A stretch of DNA of 64,000 bases from Telmatactis stephensoni (lineage: Eukaryota; Cnidaria; Anthozoa; Actiniaria; Isophelliidae): NCBI GenBank assembly GCA_029948255.1, contig JALIZF010001785.1:1-64000 (forward strand), read 5' to 3'. Shown here piece by piece: positions 54,305 to 64,000 of the stretch (its first letter is position 1; the number at the start of each line of letters is the position of its first letter). The position numbers and the translations under genes were made by a program. Below the pieces are notes generated by a model that worked only from the letters and a program-made list of their open reading frames with translations, was not told where the DNA came from and did no database searches.

Positions 54305-56497
54305 ACTGTTGTAATGGAGTTATAAGCCGACGAACTTTTTTCTTTCTCTCTCTCTCTTTTAACATGTAAACTGGATTTCAATGTAATCAGGAAAAGTAAC
54401 TTTGGAATCAGCTCAGATTAGTGTGTATTCAAGTAAGTTTAAGGGGTCAAAACTTGCTTGAGTCTAACTTAATCTGTAACTTGCTGATTTTCTTTCTGTG
54501 TCTAATTAACATCATCAGACAAAGTCTTGTAAACATAAGTGTGTTGTTGTTGTTTAACATCTTTGTCGAATTAGGGGTCCACGACACAACACAACACACT
54601 TATGAACAAAAATATTTTCTACTGTATATACTGTATTTCTTTCTCAGGTGTGTTTTTCACAAAGCTAAGTAACTGAACATAAATAAATGTCGGCATCATT
54701 AAACGAAGACTGAGTGTGTATACATAGTAATATTTAAATTTTACACTTGGGGGTGTTCCATTTCCCCCCGGAGAGGGACTCCTATATCACAGAAGGGTTG
54801 GGATGCCCGTCAGAAATTTTGGAACTGATGACTCCTAAAAGGTATACCTCGGTCTTATCAGGGTGGGTGTGGCAACACATGATTCTTACCCGTAAAAGAT
54901 ACCAACTCAAAAACATTTAATGTAATAGTTTTCACTTTTAATAGTATTAAAGACAAGTCTCCTTTTATTTGTAAAGTTTGTTTACAGAAAAACACCCTAA
55001 AAGGTACCAGCGTAGTCTCTGGAAGTCCAATAACTTTTGAGACACCCAAAAAAGGTACCTGATAGCTCATTTTGATCCTTAAAGGTACAACAAGCATCTC
55101 CGCCCAAAATAGATGGGCGTCCCCCGGGGCTGTGTCCATTAGCTTCGTGTTTACAAAGAGGGGTACCCACGGGGTACGGGAAGTACATAGCGGTTTGGAC
55201 GATAAGAGGGATATAGAAAAGTAATGTAACGCTTACAACGAGCCAAAATGTATGTGCTTGCTATATAAATGGTTGCTATGGTAACCTGCGTATCGGCCAT
55301 ATTCAGAGGGGAGGGAAGGGTCACTATGGACACGAGGAAGATTGCATAAAGTTGGAGTGGCTTCCTATTTCAGAGCGGAGAGAATTTCATTCCGGGAGGT
55401 TTACTTCCTATAGCGGACTATAAGGGGATGCTCCGCCTGAAAGGGAATCTTTTAGAAGCAAGAGGTATACAAAAGTGTTGGAAATTTCCGATTTAATGTA
55501 TAGAAAAGGGTAAAGAATTTGCGACTTTTACAAAATATATTTTTAGCTAAGCGTATCACTCAAGTCGAAGACGCACGTACATACAGATAGTTTTTTAAGA
55601 ACTCTAGAAATGTTTAAATGTAAGCATGCTTTCCTATGGTGGCGTTGTTTTGAATACACTCTCTGAAATACATTTAAAGGAGTACATTTTCGCCAAAGGT
55701 ATATAGTCAATTGAAGAAACGTTGTCGGGTCTAAAAACATAGATGCTGAGACCGAAATGGTACATGGGATGTCAATAATCATATCTAAAAATTGAAGCCA
55801 AACGGCTCGCCAACCCAGGTCCTGAACACGCTTTTTGCGTTTTCCATCGAAGGCAAAGCGTAAATGAATAAATCCTATTATTATTGACATCCCAAACACC
55901 ATTTAGCTCTCAGCTCCTAGCTAGGTCTTTAGACCCGACGTTTCTTTAGTTGACCATATAAAAGGGGTACCTTTTTGCCATTATTTGGTATATAAAAGGG
56001 CAAAGGGTCGAAAGTCTGGGGGAGCATCCATGTACAAAAGTTATACTAGTACCCCCTCCCACGGAAATTTCATTTATTGACGGCTACACATAAATTCCTT
56101 TACTTTAAAAACGCTTTCAACATGCTAGAAATCTCAGGTCAATAAAACAAAACTTAATAGTTCCGTCTTCACGTTCTCTCGACTATTAGTGGAACCTAAT
56201 TTGTCTTCGAGCGGAACATTAGAACTGAACGTTTCATAAAATGTTGAATATTCTATCGGCTTTTTTAAGTCAGTACTTCTTAAAACAATTATCTTTTTCA
56301 TTTTATTTCATTTCAATTTTTAATTCCTGTTTTTCAAATTAAGCCGAGTACCACAGGAAGCCCACTCGGCTAGATCATTGACCCGGAAATATTTAACTTT
56401 GTTTTCCCATAATCCCACAGTCAAGGAAAAAGTACAGGATGTTTTGCATCGTTTGATTTTGTAGATGCTTCCTCTTTAATAACTGTATTCCCAGCCA
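54305..56497. other. 3' region of copy 2 and SKAP upstream region
   Basis: Holds the copy 2 3' UTR, the end of tandem unit 2 and a MITE at 55699-55962. A hairpin GCCGAGT...ACTCGGC lies around CCACAGGAAGCCC at about 56343-56370, some 130 bp before the SKAP start. Repeated AAAAGGTA phrases lie at 54830-55090. No coding exon was recognised. Confidence 0.5.
55699..55962. mobile_element. 264-bp MITE with 85-bp inverted ends
   Basis: GTCAATTGAAGAAACGTTG and GGGATGTCAATAATCAT on the left are mirrored on the right by ATTATTGACATCCC and CGACGTTTCTTTAGTTGACC. No ORF is present and the target duplication is not clear. Confidence 0.83.
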
Positions 56498-59400
56498 ATG
56501 GAGCCAAGTCGGGAAGACTTATTGTCAGCTCTAAAAGGTAAAGAATTAGAATATCAAAAGCTGAGTGTCTGTGAGCTTTGTGATTCGATATTATTGACTG
56601 CAGGAGTTCGCACGATCGACAGTTTAATACAAAGTGCAACTTCCGGGATTGCAAAAGACAACATCAAAATTTGGCTTCAATTTTGCTCACAAATTGATTG
56701 TTAATCGCACAAAAACACGTACAAAAAGTGTATTTTAATGACTTTCTTTATATGGAATATAAAATATCAAGGAATTAATAATTAGCCTTCTTTCTTGATC
56801 GTGTCTGAGCGTTTGAGGACCAAATTATGAAATAACTAAATATCAACTCCACTTACGTTGAGTATTTACCTGTTTTGGAAGTGTTTAGCCAGATTGAGAT
56901 ACTATACGCATCTTAGCTTACAAATGATGTTACAGTCGTGAGAGTATATAAAGAGAGTATATAAATTATCACCTAGTTTAGATGATGCTTCTTGCCTTAA
57001 TAGTGCCAACTGGCAACATATTCAATATTGTTATTATAAACGTATTCTAGTATTAATGTTTAAGGTATACATTAACGAAGCACCAGCCTCAATAGCAAAT
57101 CTGTTTACTATAAAAGTCACAACTAGATCTACACGTACGCCTAATCAATTTAACATTGATAATATGTCCCAGATCTGAATTTGGGAGGAATTATTCGACA
57201 TTAAGTTACAATGTATAGAGGTCATGTTATTTGGAACTTTTTGAATAAGTAAGTTAGTAAATATTTCTAAGACTTCTTTGACATCTTTCAAGCTTACTTA
57301 AAGAAACATTCCAAACAACTTTCTGAATTTTCCTTTAATAAGGAAGCAGTGATGATAGTTAATAAGAAAAAAAGACTTTCATTATTTTAGTGATTAATTA
57401 ACACTGATCAGCACTGAAGTAACATATAGGTTATGGAGTACCATTGTTATGGCCTTGCTCACTTAATCACAGTAGTTTATATGTATTTACATATTTAGTT
57501 AAATAAGAGACTAATTTTAGAGAATAGGGATATCATTATGATTTTGCAATAGTTTATATGTTTTATAAGATTTTTATAGGAAATAAATTTAGGTTATATT
57601 TTAATTAGCTATTTTATAATATTGGTATATGATATTTATTATCGACATATTTATTTTCATATTTATGTTATGGCAGGTCCACATCAGCCTTTCGGCTGCG
57701 TTTATTAACCTGCTTTATAAAATAAAGATTGATTGAGTACTACTTCAAGAAATTCAAAACATTTTGTAAACTTTGTCTCTTTGTCTTAATTAAATTCCTA
57801 GCATGTTTCTGAACGTAGTCTAGATCAATATCAGAGGGTTTTTCAAATAATATTATTGTCTAAACAAAATCTTCTGGCGTTGCTGGTTCTAAAACTGAAA
57901 ACTAAAAAATGAAATTGAGGGATCAACTTTCAAACCTGTTGACTAGATTATTTACTGAACAGAAAGAGATCTGCAAAAGAAAGTTGTTTAAAAACTTTTT
58001 ATCTGATTTCACTCCATTTTTTGCAGAGGCTGAACAGTTCATTTCAGTCACACTTTCAAATGAAGGTCTTTCTGGTGAAGCAGAAAGAAGGAGGCACAAG
58101 TTAAAAGTACAATTGGAAAGTTTGACTGAACATGAAAGTAAACCACCATTGCCACTCCCACGACAAGCACCTGATGGGAGTCAAGATGTTGAGGAAGAAG
58201 AGTTATATGATGATGTACAGCAAGGAAATCAAGGTAACATAATTATGATTTATTATATAATCTGTATTTGGCTGTGTGTATGCTTTTGAGGAAGACTTTG
58301 GAAATAGTCACGTGACAAGTCATGCTAGCATAACATAAAATATTTGATTTATTGGAAAAATGAATTCACTATCAAATTTTTCACATCAATATTTTATTTA
58401 GTAAAATTTCAGAGTTTTATAAAGATTGCCCTTAAGGTAATTCCGTAGTTTTGCAGTGCGCATCTCTACTGCGCATAGGATAGTTCAGCCTATTTTGATT
58501 TGTTTGATTGTAAAAGATATATATTTGACTTAAAATGATGCTAACTTTAGTCTTATGAAGTTTTGAACAGTAGACACGCTCTAAGAGGCGCTTTAGTGGT
58601 TACTCGCCTCAGTCCTCTTCGGTCACAGGCTGTTTACGACGTCTCGTTTCGCACTTTAGCGCATCGTAGCGTGGAAACGAGCACGGGCACCTATTCTTAT
58701 TATTTTTGCAAATCAACGGTAATAAGGTTCTCTATCATATGTATAATTATAGTCAAGATTCCATTTCCAGTTTTTTAGATATTTTATAAAACGTGCGGTC
58801 GGAAGGTGCTTTCACGCTGCTTCAAGGGCACGTATTATCAACTAATTTTACCTTCGTTCTTGTAGCAAACGCATTTTTACAACAATTTATTGCATCATAA
58901 TACTAGGCTATTGCCCAAAGAGAGAAAATGAGCACATATTAGTCAGCTAGCACTGCTCAGATTTAAGAAATTAATTATTTTTGACACGATTTTGATCTTC
59001 GAATCTTGAGCCCTCAAGACACAAAAGATGGTGTACTTTAAAGCAATCAAGCGCAAAAACGGCTATGGTGACCCCCATTTTTTATGTCATTTTTGGGATA
59101 AGCAACTCAAAAATTATTACTGTGTGAAGTTTTATCAGAATTCCATTTCTAGTTTTATTTCTACGGAATTACCTTAAACTGACAGAGATATGAATGTTTG
59201 AAGCTAAATATTATTGTGGAATCTTTGTAAAGAAATGTATGTTTTAAATCTGACAAAGCAAACTTATGATATAGATTTTGCATGCACGTGGACTTTAGCA
59301 CGTAATTGCCCGTGCCATTAATTAATTATTGATTCATGTCTGTAGACTCTATGATTATAATTCCTTTGATCTATTGATTTATTTATTATTATTCTTTTTT

Positions 59401-62400
59401 TAGGGTGGTACCTCGCATGGGACATTAGTCCCGTTCGTACTCACCCCTTTGGGTTATACTCAATGAATCTAATTAAAATAAAAAAATAAAATAAAATAAG
59501 CATGATAACGAGGCTTGCTGGGCATGTGATGCCCGTCCACTGTACATTTCTTTGTAAAAATGCTCAATTTTAAAGATTCATATTAAATCAGTTTAAGAGC
59601 AATCTCCCTGACACTTTGCAATATTACTAATATTAATGTGACAAATTTGATAGTAAACTCCTTTTTCCAATAAATCAAATAATTTATAATGTCATTCTAG
59701 CATGATAAAGGTCTATGAATTTTGAAGGTGGTCCAGAAAAAAACCCCATATTATCCAAACCCAGACCAGAATATGCATCCATAAATAGAAATAAAATGGT
59801 CAAAGAGTCATATGATAAAATACTTGTTCACAAATATTTTGCTCTCATTCATTCTGTATGGACCTTGCTGCACTTGTCCGCTAGGCCTACTATCATGACG
59901 TCAAGCCAAATATTTTCCAGTCTGACTCTCCCACTCAGTCATTAAGTACATGGTCTTAGAGAAAGTTAATCATCATAATCAATTTGTAGTTAACAGTCTA
60001 GTGATATCTAATTATATATAGTACGTAATAGTTTCTATCAGAAATCATTTTTCATAGCTAGTTAGGGGGCAACTGCCTAATATGACCCTCTGCTGTATAT
60101 GGCCATGAGTATCATTAATTGCTGTTAATGTGCATAATACCTGAATGCAGTCTTGAATTTTGGTTGATAATAAGGTCAACCAATAACAGCTAGCAAGCCA
60201 GTGAGTGCATATCATGAGGAGATCTCATTTTGATTGGTAAGTTGCAGAGCCTACTGTCACAACTACAATGAATATAAAAGGGGTAACAGTTCCCAATGAG
60301 AGTGATGATCATGAACAACTTAACTACGAAGACGTGCAGACTGACAACATTCAAAAAGAAGAGAGTGAAGATTTCTATGATGACACAGTTCCCGAAAATA
60401 GCAAGAATGTTCCTTTGCCAATAAATGAAGATTTATATGATGATACAGTTCCTGAGAATAGCAAGAATCTTCCTTCGACAAATGAAGTTGAAATAACTGA
60501 AGATACGGAATATGAAGGTGAGTGAAAGTATTTCAAAATTGTAGCCATGTCCTGCCATGACTGTGATGTTTTCACAATCATATATAAAAGTAGCTCTATG
60601 CAACACTGTGTAGTTTGACCTTTGTGCTGTATGCTAGGCTCACATGGTATGCAGATCTTTTGACTGTGAAAAAATACCACGATACTGTTCTGTTCATTGA
60701 AACTGTATATATTATATTATATTCCATATTGTTGATCATACAACCTTAAGACAGTGCCATAGTTTTTCATTATTACATCAAACCTACAAAAGGTTCACTG
60801 TGCTATGGCATTCAAGGTGACATTGCTTATTTTATTAGTTGCAGAAACTCAAAATCAAACTTCTAATGACACAAATAAAAATCAAGATGATGACTTCTAC
60901 GAAGGTGTTGAGATACCCAATGAAGATAATAAGTCGTTAGACTCACTTGAAACTCAAGAAAAATCTGCAACACAGCAATTGGAAAGTCTTACAAAACCAA
61001 TCAAGCCTGAAGATGTTGAAGATGTTGTATTTAAAGGTAAAATATAATTCTTTGCACAACCAGGTTAAATGAGCATATTTGAACACAGACAACACTGGGC
61101 TAGACTTGTCCCTAAAATGTTCAATCAGTGATAATCCAGGAATATAATGAATACCAGTAGAATTCTAAAGAGTTAATCCTGGATTACCACTACTAGTCAG
61201 GAGTTCAGGATCTCACGCCAGTACTATGGACATTTTCAGCACTTTGGAAGGCTCTATTACAATTAAAAAATAATTATAATCACTACATTAATTTTAATTT
61301 TCTAGGTTACCTCGATAAACACAGGAAAAAAGGCCTCTATATTGGAAGCAAGTGGCAGAAGCGTTATTGTATTGTGAGAAGTTTTGCCCTCTATTATTAT
61401 TCAGGACCAACTTCTACTGCCCAGAAGGGCACAATCATCTTACCTGGATATAAAGCAACTAACCATAAAAATGGTAGAAGTAATGGTAAAGAATTTATCC
61501 TGACAAGAGACCAAGATCGATCATTTATTGTAAGTTGGTGTTCTGGTAGACAATGAAAAGGTGTAGGTGGGGTGTCAGTAGGTTGTTGGTGGATATCCAT
61601 AGATTGTTGGTAGGATGTCAGTAGGTTGTTGGTAGGATGTCAGTAGGTTGTTGGTAGATGTCAATAGGTTGTTGGTAGGATGTCAGTAGGTTGTTGGTAG
61701 GGTGTCAGTAGGTTGTTGGTAGGGTGTCAGTTGGTTGTTGGTAGGGTGTCAGTAGGTTGTTGGTAGGGTGTCAGTAGGTTGTTGGTAGGGTGTCAGTAGG
61801 TTGTTGGTAGGGTGTCAGTAGGTTGTTGGTAGGGTGTCAGTAGGTTGTTGGTAAGGTGTGGGTACATGTAGGTTGTTGGTAGGGTGTCAGTAGGTTGTTG
61901 GTAGGATATCAAGAGGTCATTGTTAGGCTTAGTAGGTTGTCAGTATATACAGTAGGTTTGAAAAAACGTCTCATGCAATTAATGCATAATGTCTTGTTTG
62001 TTACCTCACTGGTGGCAACATAAAATATCCCTATAAAGCTATAGTTAATATTTATTTTCCATTTTAGTTTATGGCTGAAACAAAAGAAAGTGCTGAAAGG
62101 TGGATTGATGCAATTACAAAAGCAGCAAATGCCAGTGAAATTTCCAAACGACAGAGTGAAATCATTGATAGTTTACGCAGTAGCTCTGGTGATGATGAAG
62201 ACACCTCAAGCTTATGTTATGATGATGATAAAGATAATATTAATAATGTACCTATAACAACTCCAGCTGAAAATGAAGAACTCTATGATGATGTCAACCA
62301 AGGTGAAGCTGAAAAAGTTTCAGCAAACTCTGAAGAGGAAGACTATGAAATTCCTGGGGCAACAGATGCACAGGAAAATGACTCCCCAGAACTTTATGAA

Positions 62401-63704
62401 GCTCCAGCAGAAGAGACACAACCAGAACCACCTTCACGTTATCCAAAACCTCAACCAATTCCACCACCTGATGAAGAATATGAAATGCCTGAGATACAGA
62501 ACAATACTGAAATGACCTCAACCCAACCTCCACCAGAACCAGAGAGACTAAACCCACCAACAGAGGACATTCCAACTGTTAGTGAAGAGGAAGAAGAAAT
62601 ATATGATGATATTGTACAGCCTATTCCAGGTTTGTTGGTTGGTTGTTGGTTGGTTGTTGGTTGGTTGCAGGGGCAGATCCAGGATTTTGCAAAGGGGGGG
62701 TGTCCCAAATAGGCCTCTTGAGAGATGAAGTCACATCCAAGATGGCAGCCTCCTAACCATGGAATCTGGTGACATCACAAATTCAGTTTTGCGTAAGAGT
62801 AAGTATGGTGCTAGGGGGGTGTCTGGTGCACCTATGGAAACTCCCTAGATCTGCCCCTTGGTTGAAAGGTTGGTTGGTTGGTTGGTAGTAAGATTATCTT
62901 CTTTGGTCTAAGAAACTAGACAGTTAACTTCAAAATAACCACCTTGTATTTAAAGCCACAAACACATAAGGTGGTGGCTCCACACTTTATAAGGTCGACA
63001 CCCCTGTAGTCCAGGCACTACTAATACATGTATAAGGTGGCCATAATACAGCAGGGTGGCCATACATTTAGAATAGAATCTTCAAAAAGAAATACATTGT
63101 AAAACTGTACTCATTAAATGATTTTGGTTTTATAGAACCAGCACGTCCAGCAGTGGAATCCAAACCACCCATCCCTGAAAGAAACAGACCACTATCTCAT
63201 GACAGTAAACCCTCCCCTCCCTTGACACCACGTGTGGCTGGCAAAATCCCCCTACCCCCAACTCCTCCAAAAGCAGAACCTCCAAAACCCACCATTCCAC
63301 CAAGAGCAGGTCCACCTCCTAAAGAGGAAGCAGAATCAGAAACACCAATAGCAAATCATTTACCACCACCACCACCACCACCATCCCCTGAGCACACATT
63401 AGAAAGCGAAAGTCCCCTTCCATCACCACCCCCTGAGGATAAAATAGAGCACAAAGCTCCACCACCACCACCACTCCTTGAGGAAAAAACAGAAGAACAA
63501 GTAATTGACTACAGTAGTATATATCAAGCATTATGGGACTGTAAGCCTGACGCTGATGATGAGCTTCAATTCAATCGTGGTGATCTCATCTACATATATG
63601 AAAAGCCACATTCTGATTGGTGGATTGGTTCCAAATATAAACCGCAAGGCTATGAGACCAGACTTATTCCCAGGAATTATCTCACTGAAGCTTATAACAT
63701 GTAA
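56498..63704 (+). CDS. SKAP2: SKAP1/SKAP2-type Src-kinase-associated adaptor, seven exons
   Basis: SKAP adaptors dimerise, bind phosphoinositides through a PH domain, and link Src-family kinases and ADAP to integrin and actin control. Exons 56498-56537, 58027-58233, 60248-60517, 60845-61036, 61306-61529, 62068-62629 and 63136-63704 join in phase to 687 aa (human about 359). The order matches the family. The dimerisation hairpin (about 14-48) has EAEQFISVTL, LSGEAERRR. The PH domain (about 237-330) contains GYLDKHRKKG, WQKRYCIV and ESAERWIDAI. The C-terminal SH3 (about 622-687) has YQALWDC, DELQFNRGDLIYI and DWWIG. Extra length comes from acidic tyrosine repeats (ELYDDV, FYDDTVPENSKN, LYDDTVPENSKN, ELYDDV, EIYDDI) and a proline-rich stretch. 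Such tyrosines in vertebrate SKAPs are Src/Fyn sites. Exons 3 and 4 are symmetrical phase-1 units, fitting exon duplication. SKAP1 and SKAP2 cannot be told apart here. Confidence 0.93.
56940..57740 (+). mobile_element. Decayed LINE 3' fragment in SKAP intron 1
   Basis: Broken frames give RT C-terminal-like text such as YYKRILVLMFKVYINEAP and STRTPNQFNID, followed by a 3' end CACATCAGCCTTTCGGCTGC and AAAATAAAGATTGATTGA. It is in sense with SKAP. Stops interrupt all frames. Confidence 0.7.
58436..59173. mobile_element. TTAA-flanked 738-bp non-autonomous element (Kolobok-like) in SKAP intron 2
   Basis: TTAA|GGTAATTCCGTAG at the left and CTACGGAATTACC|TTAA at the right. The subterminal phrase GATTCCATTTC(C/T)AGTTTT appears twice inside. 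No transposase ORF is present. A TTAA duplication with GG ends fits Kolobok better than piggyBac, which usually starts CCC. Confidence 0.8.
59395..59500 (+). mobile_element. LINE 3' tail in SKAP intron 2
   Basis: GGACATTAGTCCCGTTCGTAC, CCCTTTGGGTTATACTCAATG and AATTAAAATAAAAAAATAAAATAAAA resemble a retroelement 3' end with an A-rich tail. Confidence 0.6.
59722..59947 (+). repeat. Dispersed repeat shared with 18504-18733
   Basis: Second copy of the roughly 230-bp repeat, in the same orientation: GGTCCAGAAAA..., AAATAAAATGGTCAAAG, CCAAATATTTTCCAGTCTG, CCCACTCAGTCA. Confidence 0.7.
61561..61950 (+). repeat. Minisatellite, 22-bp unit GTCAGTAGGTTGTTGGTAGGGT
   Basis: About sixteen tandem units with small variants, right after the SKAP PH exon donor (intron 5). 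The units are immediately adjacent with no spacers. Confidence 0.93.
62668..62859. mobile_element. hAT-like MITE with 5-bp target duplication GGTTG
   Basis: Ends CAGGGGCAGATCCAGG and CTAGATCTGCCCCTT. GGTTG flanks both sides (62663-62667 and 62860-62864), within a GGTTGGTTG microsatellite. Third copy of the family at 12488 and 33042, in SKAP intron 6. Confidence 0.83.
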
Positions 63705-64000
63705 AGACTATAATTTATTCTAGCTATCAATTTTATATCTTTTAATAACAATTACCAGTACCTACATTATTGACATGTTAAACCATATGGCTTGCACTTA
63801 TAATATTAGTTATATAAATAGACAGTATATTTTATAAATAGCACGTAATAACACTAAATATGCGTAGTTGACTTGTGAAGAGAAGCATAATATTGGTTTT
63901 ATGTCAGATATATATAGGTCAAAAAATCACGCCTAAATCAAGTCAATGCTATTTATGTGTGGCTCCAAAAAATATCCAAACACCCCACAGAAAAAAATAG
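63705..64000 (+). other. SKAP 3' region and truncated MITE end
   Basis: AT-rich 3' UTR-type sequence. At 63957-64000, TGTGGCTCCAAAAAATATCC matches the left end of the element at 8659-8840 and is cut off by the window edge. Confidence 0.6.

Larger units (their letters stand above)
51816..55590 (+). repeat. Tandem duplication, unit 2
   Basis: Second unit. It is collinear with 48820-51815 and has two extra blocks: the element at 52089-52479 and about 600 bp near 54910-55500. The far end GCTAAGCGTATCACTCAAGTCG matches the end of unit 1 near 51730. Confidence 0.88.

Noticed and set aside
56498..56704. A free-standing 68-aa protein
   Set aside because: The reading frame is SKAP exon 1 read into its intron; the donor AAAG|GTAAAG and matching phase with exon 2 explain it better.
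61561..61950. CRISPR-like repeat array
   Set aside because: Units are directly adjacent with no unique spacers, and the context is an animal intron; it is a minisatellite.

Overview
The window is animal nuclear DNA. It is AT-rich and repeat-dense, with genes cut into many short exons that have GT-AG introns. The gene set (epsin, BUD31, CRLF3, ecdysoneless, a SKAP adaptor with PH and SH3 domains, folate-receptor-like proteins) is metazoan. The many short inverted-repeat DNA transposons of Harbinger, hAT, Mutator and TTAA types, plus CR1/L2-like LINE tails, fit a cnidarian, most likely an anthozoan (coral or anemone). That assignment is inference; no species marker is present.

Layout. 1-1267: a Harbinger-type MITE and the epsin upstream region. 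1268-2866 (+): an intact, intronless epsin coding exon. 2867-8379: epsin 3' region and repeats. 8380-10389 (-): BUD31, five exons, 144 aa. 11914-16394 (-): CRLF3, six exons, 449 aa, with WSXWS. 17284-20754 (+): a short five-exon gene with a coilin-like N-terminus and a lysine-rich tail, head to head with CRLF3. 21344-21961 (+) and 25252-25839 (-): two single-exon folate-receptor-like paralogues facing each other across a repeat island. 26271-35426 (-): ecdysoneless (ECD), fifteen exons, 627 aa, its introns packed with MITEs, a SINE and a 5'-truncated LINE. 37119-39436 (-) and 44861-47513 (-): two unrecognised two-exon genes. 48820-55590: a tandem duplication of about 3-3.7 kb carrying two nearly identical copies of an unrecognised membrane-type protein gene. 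56498-63704 (+): a SKAP1/SKAP2-type adaptor, seven exons, 687 aa.

All multi-exon models were assembled by eye. Each closes with consistent splice phase and ends on a stop. BUD31, CRLF3 and ECD have lengths close to their human counterparts (144, about 442 and about 644 aa).

The most novel signal is the 37-64 kb block. The two unrecognised genes and the SKAP gene share a first-exon/second-exon architecture: a short exon ending in phase 1 after an 'SALK'-like helix, then an exon opening with an acidic-x-x-x-Phe helix and an L-S turn. This matches the SKAP homodimerisation hairpin, so the two genes look like dimerisation-domain-only relatives without PH and SH3 domains. The SKAP protein itself has an expanded series of acidic tyrosine (YDD-type) motifs. 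The tandemly duplicated unknown gene sits between these loci.

Mobile elements make up much of the rest. Several MITE families can be defined from the window alone because copies carry matching target-site duplications (TTA, TA, TTAA, 5 bp, 9 bp), and in one case an empty site is visible in the sister copy of the tandem duplication.
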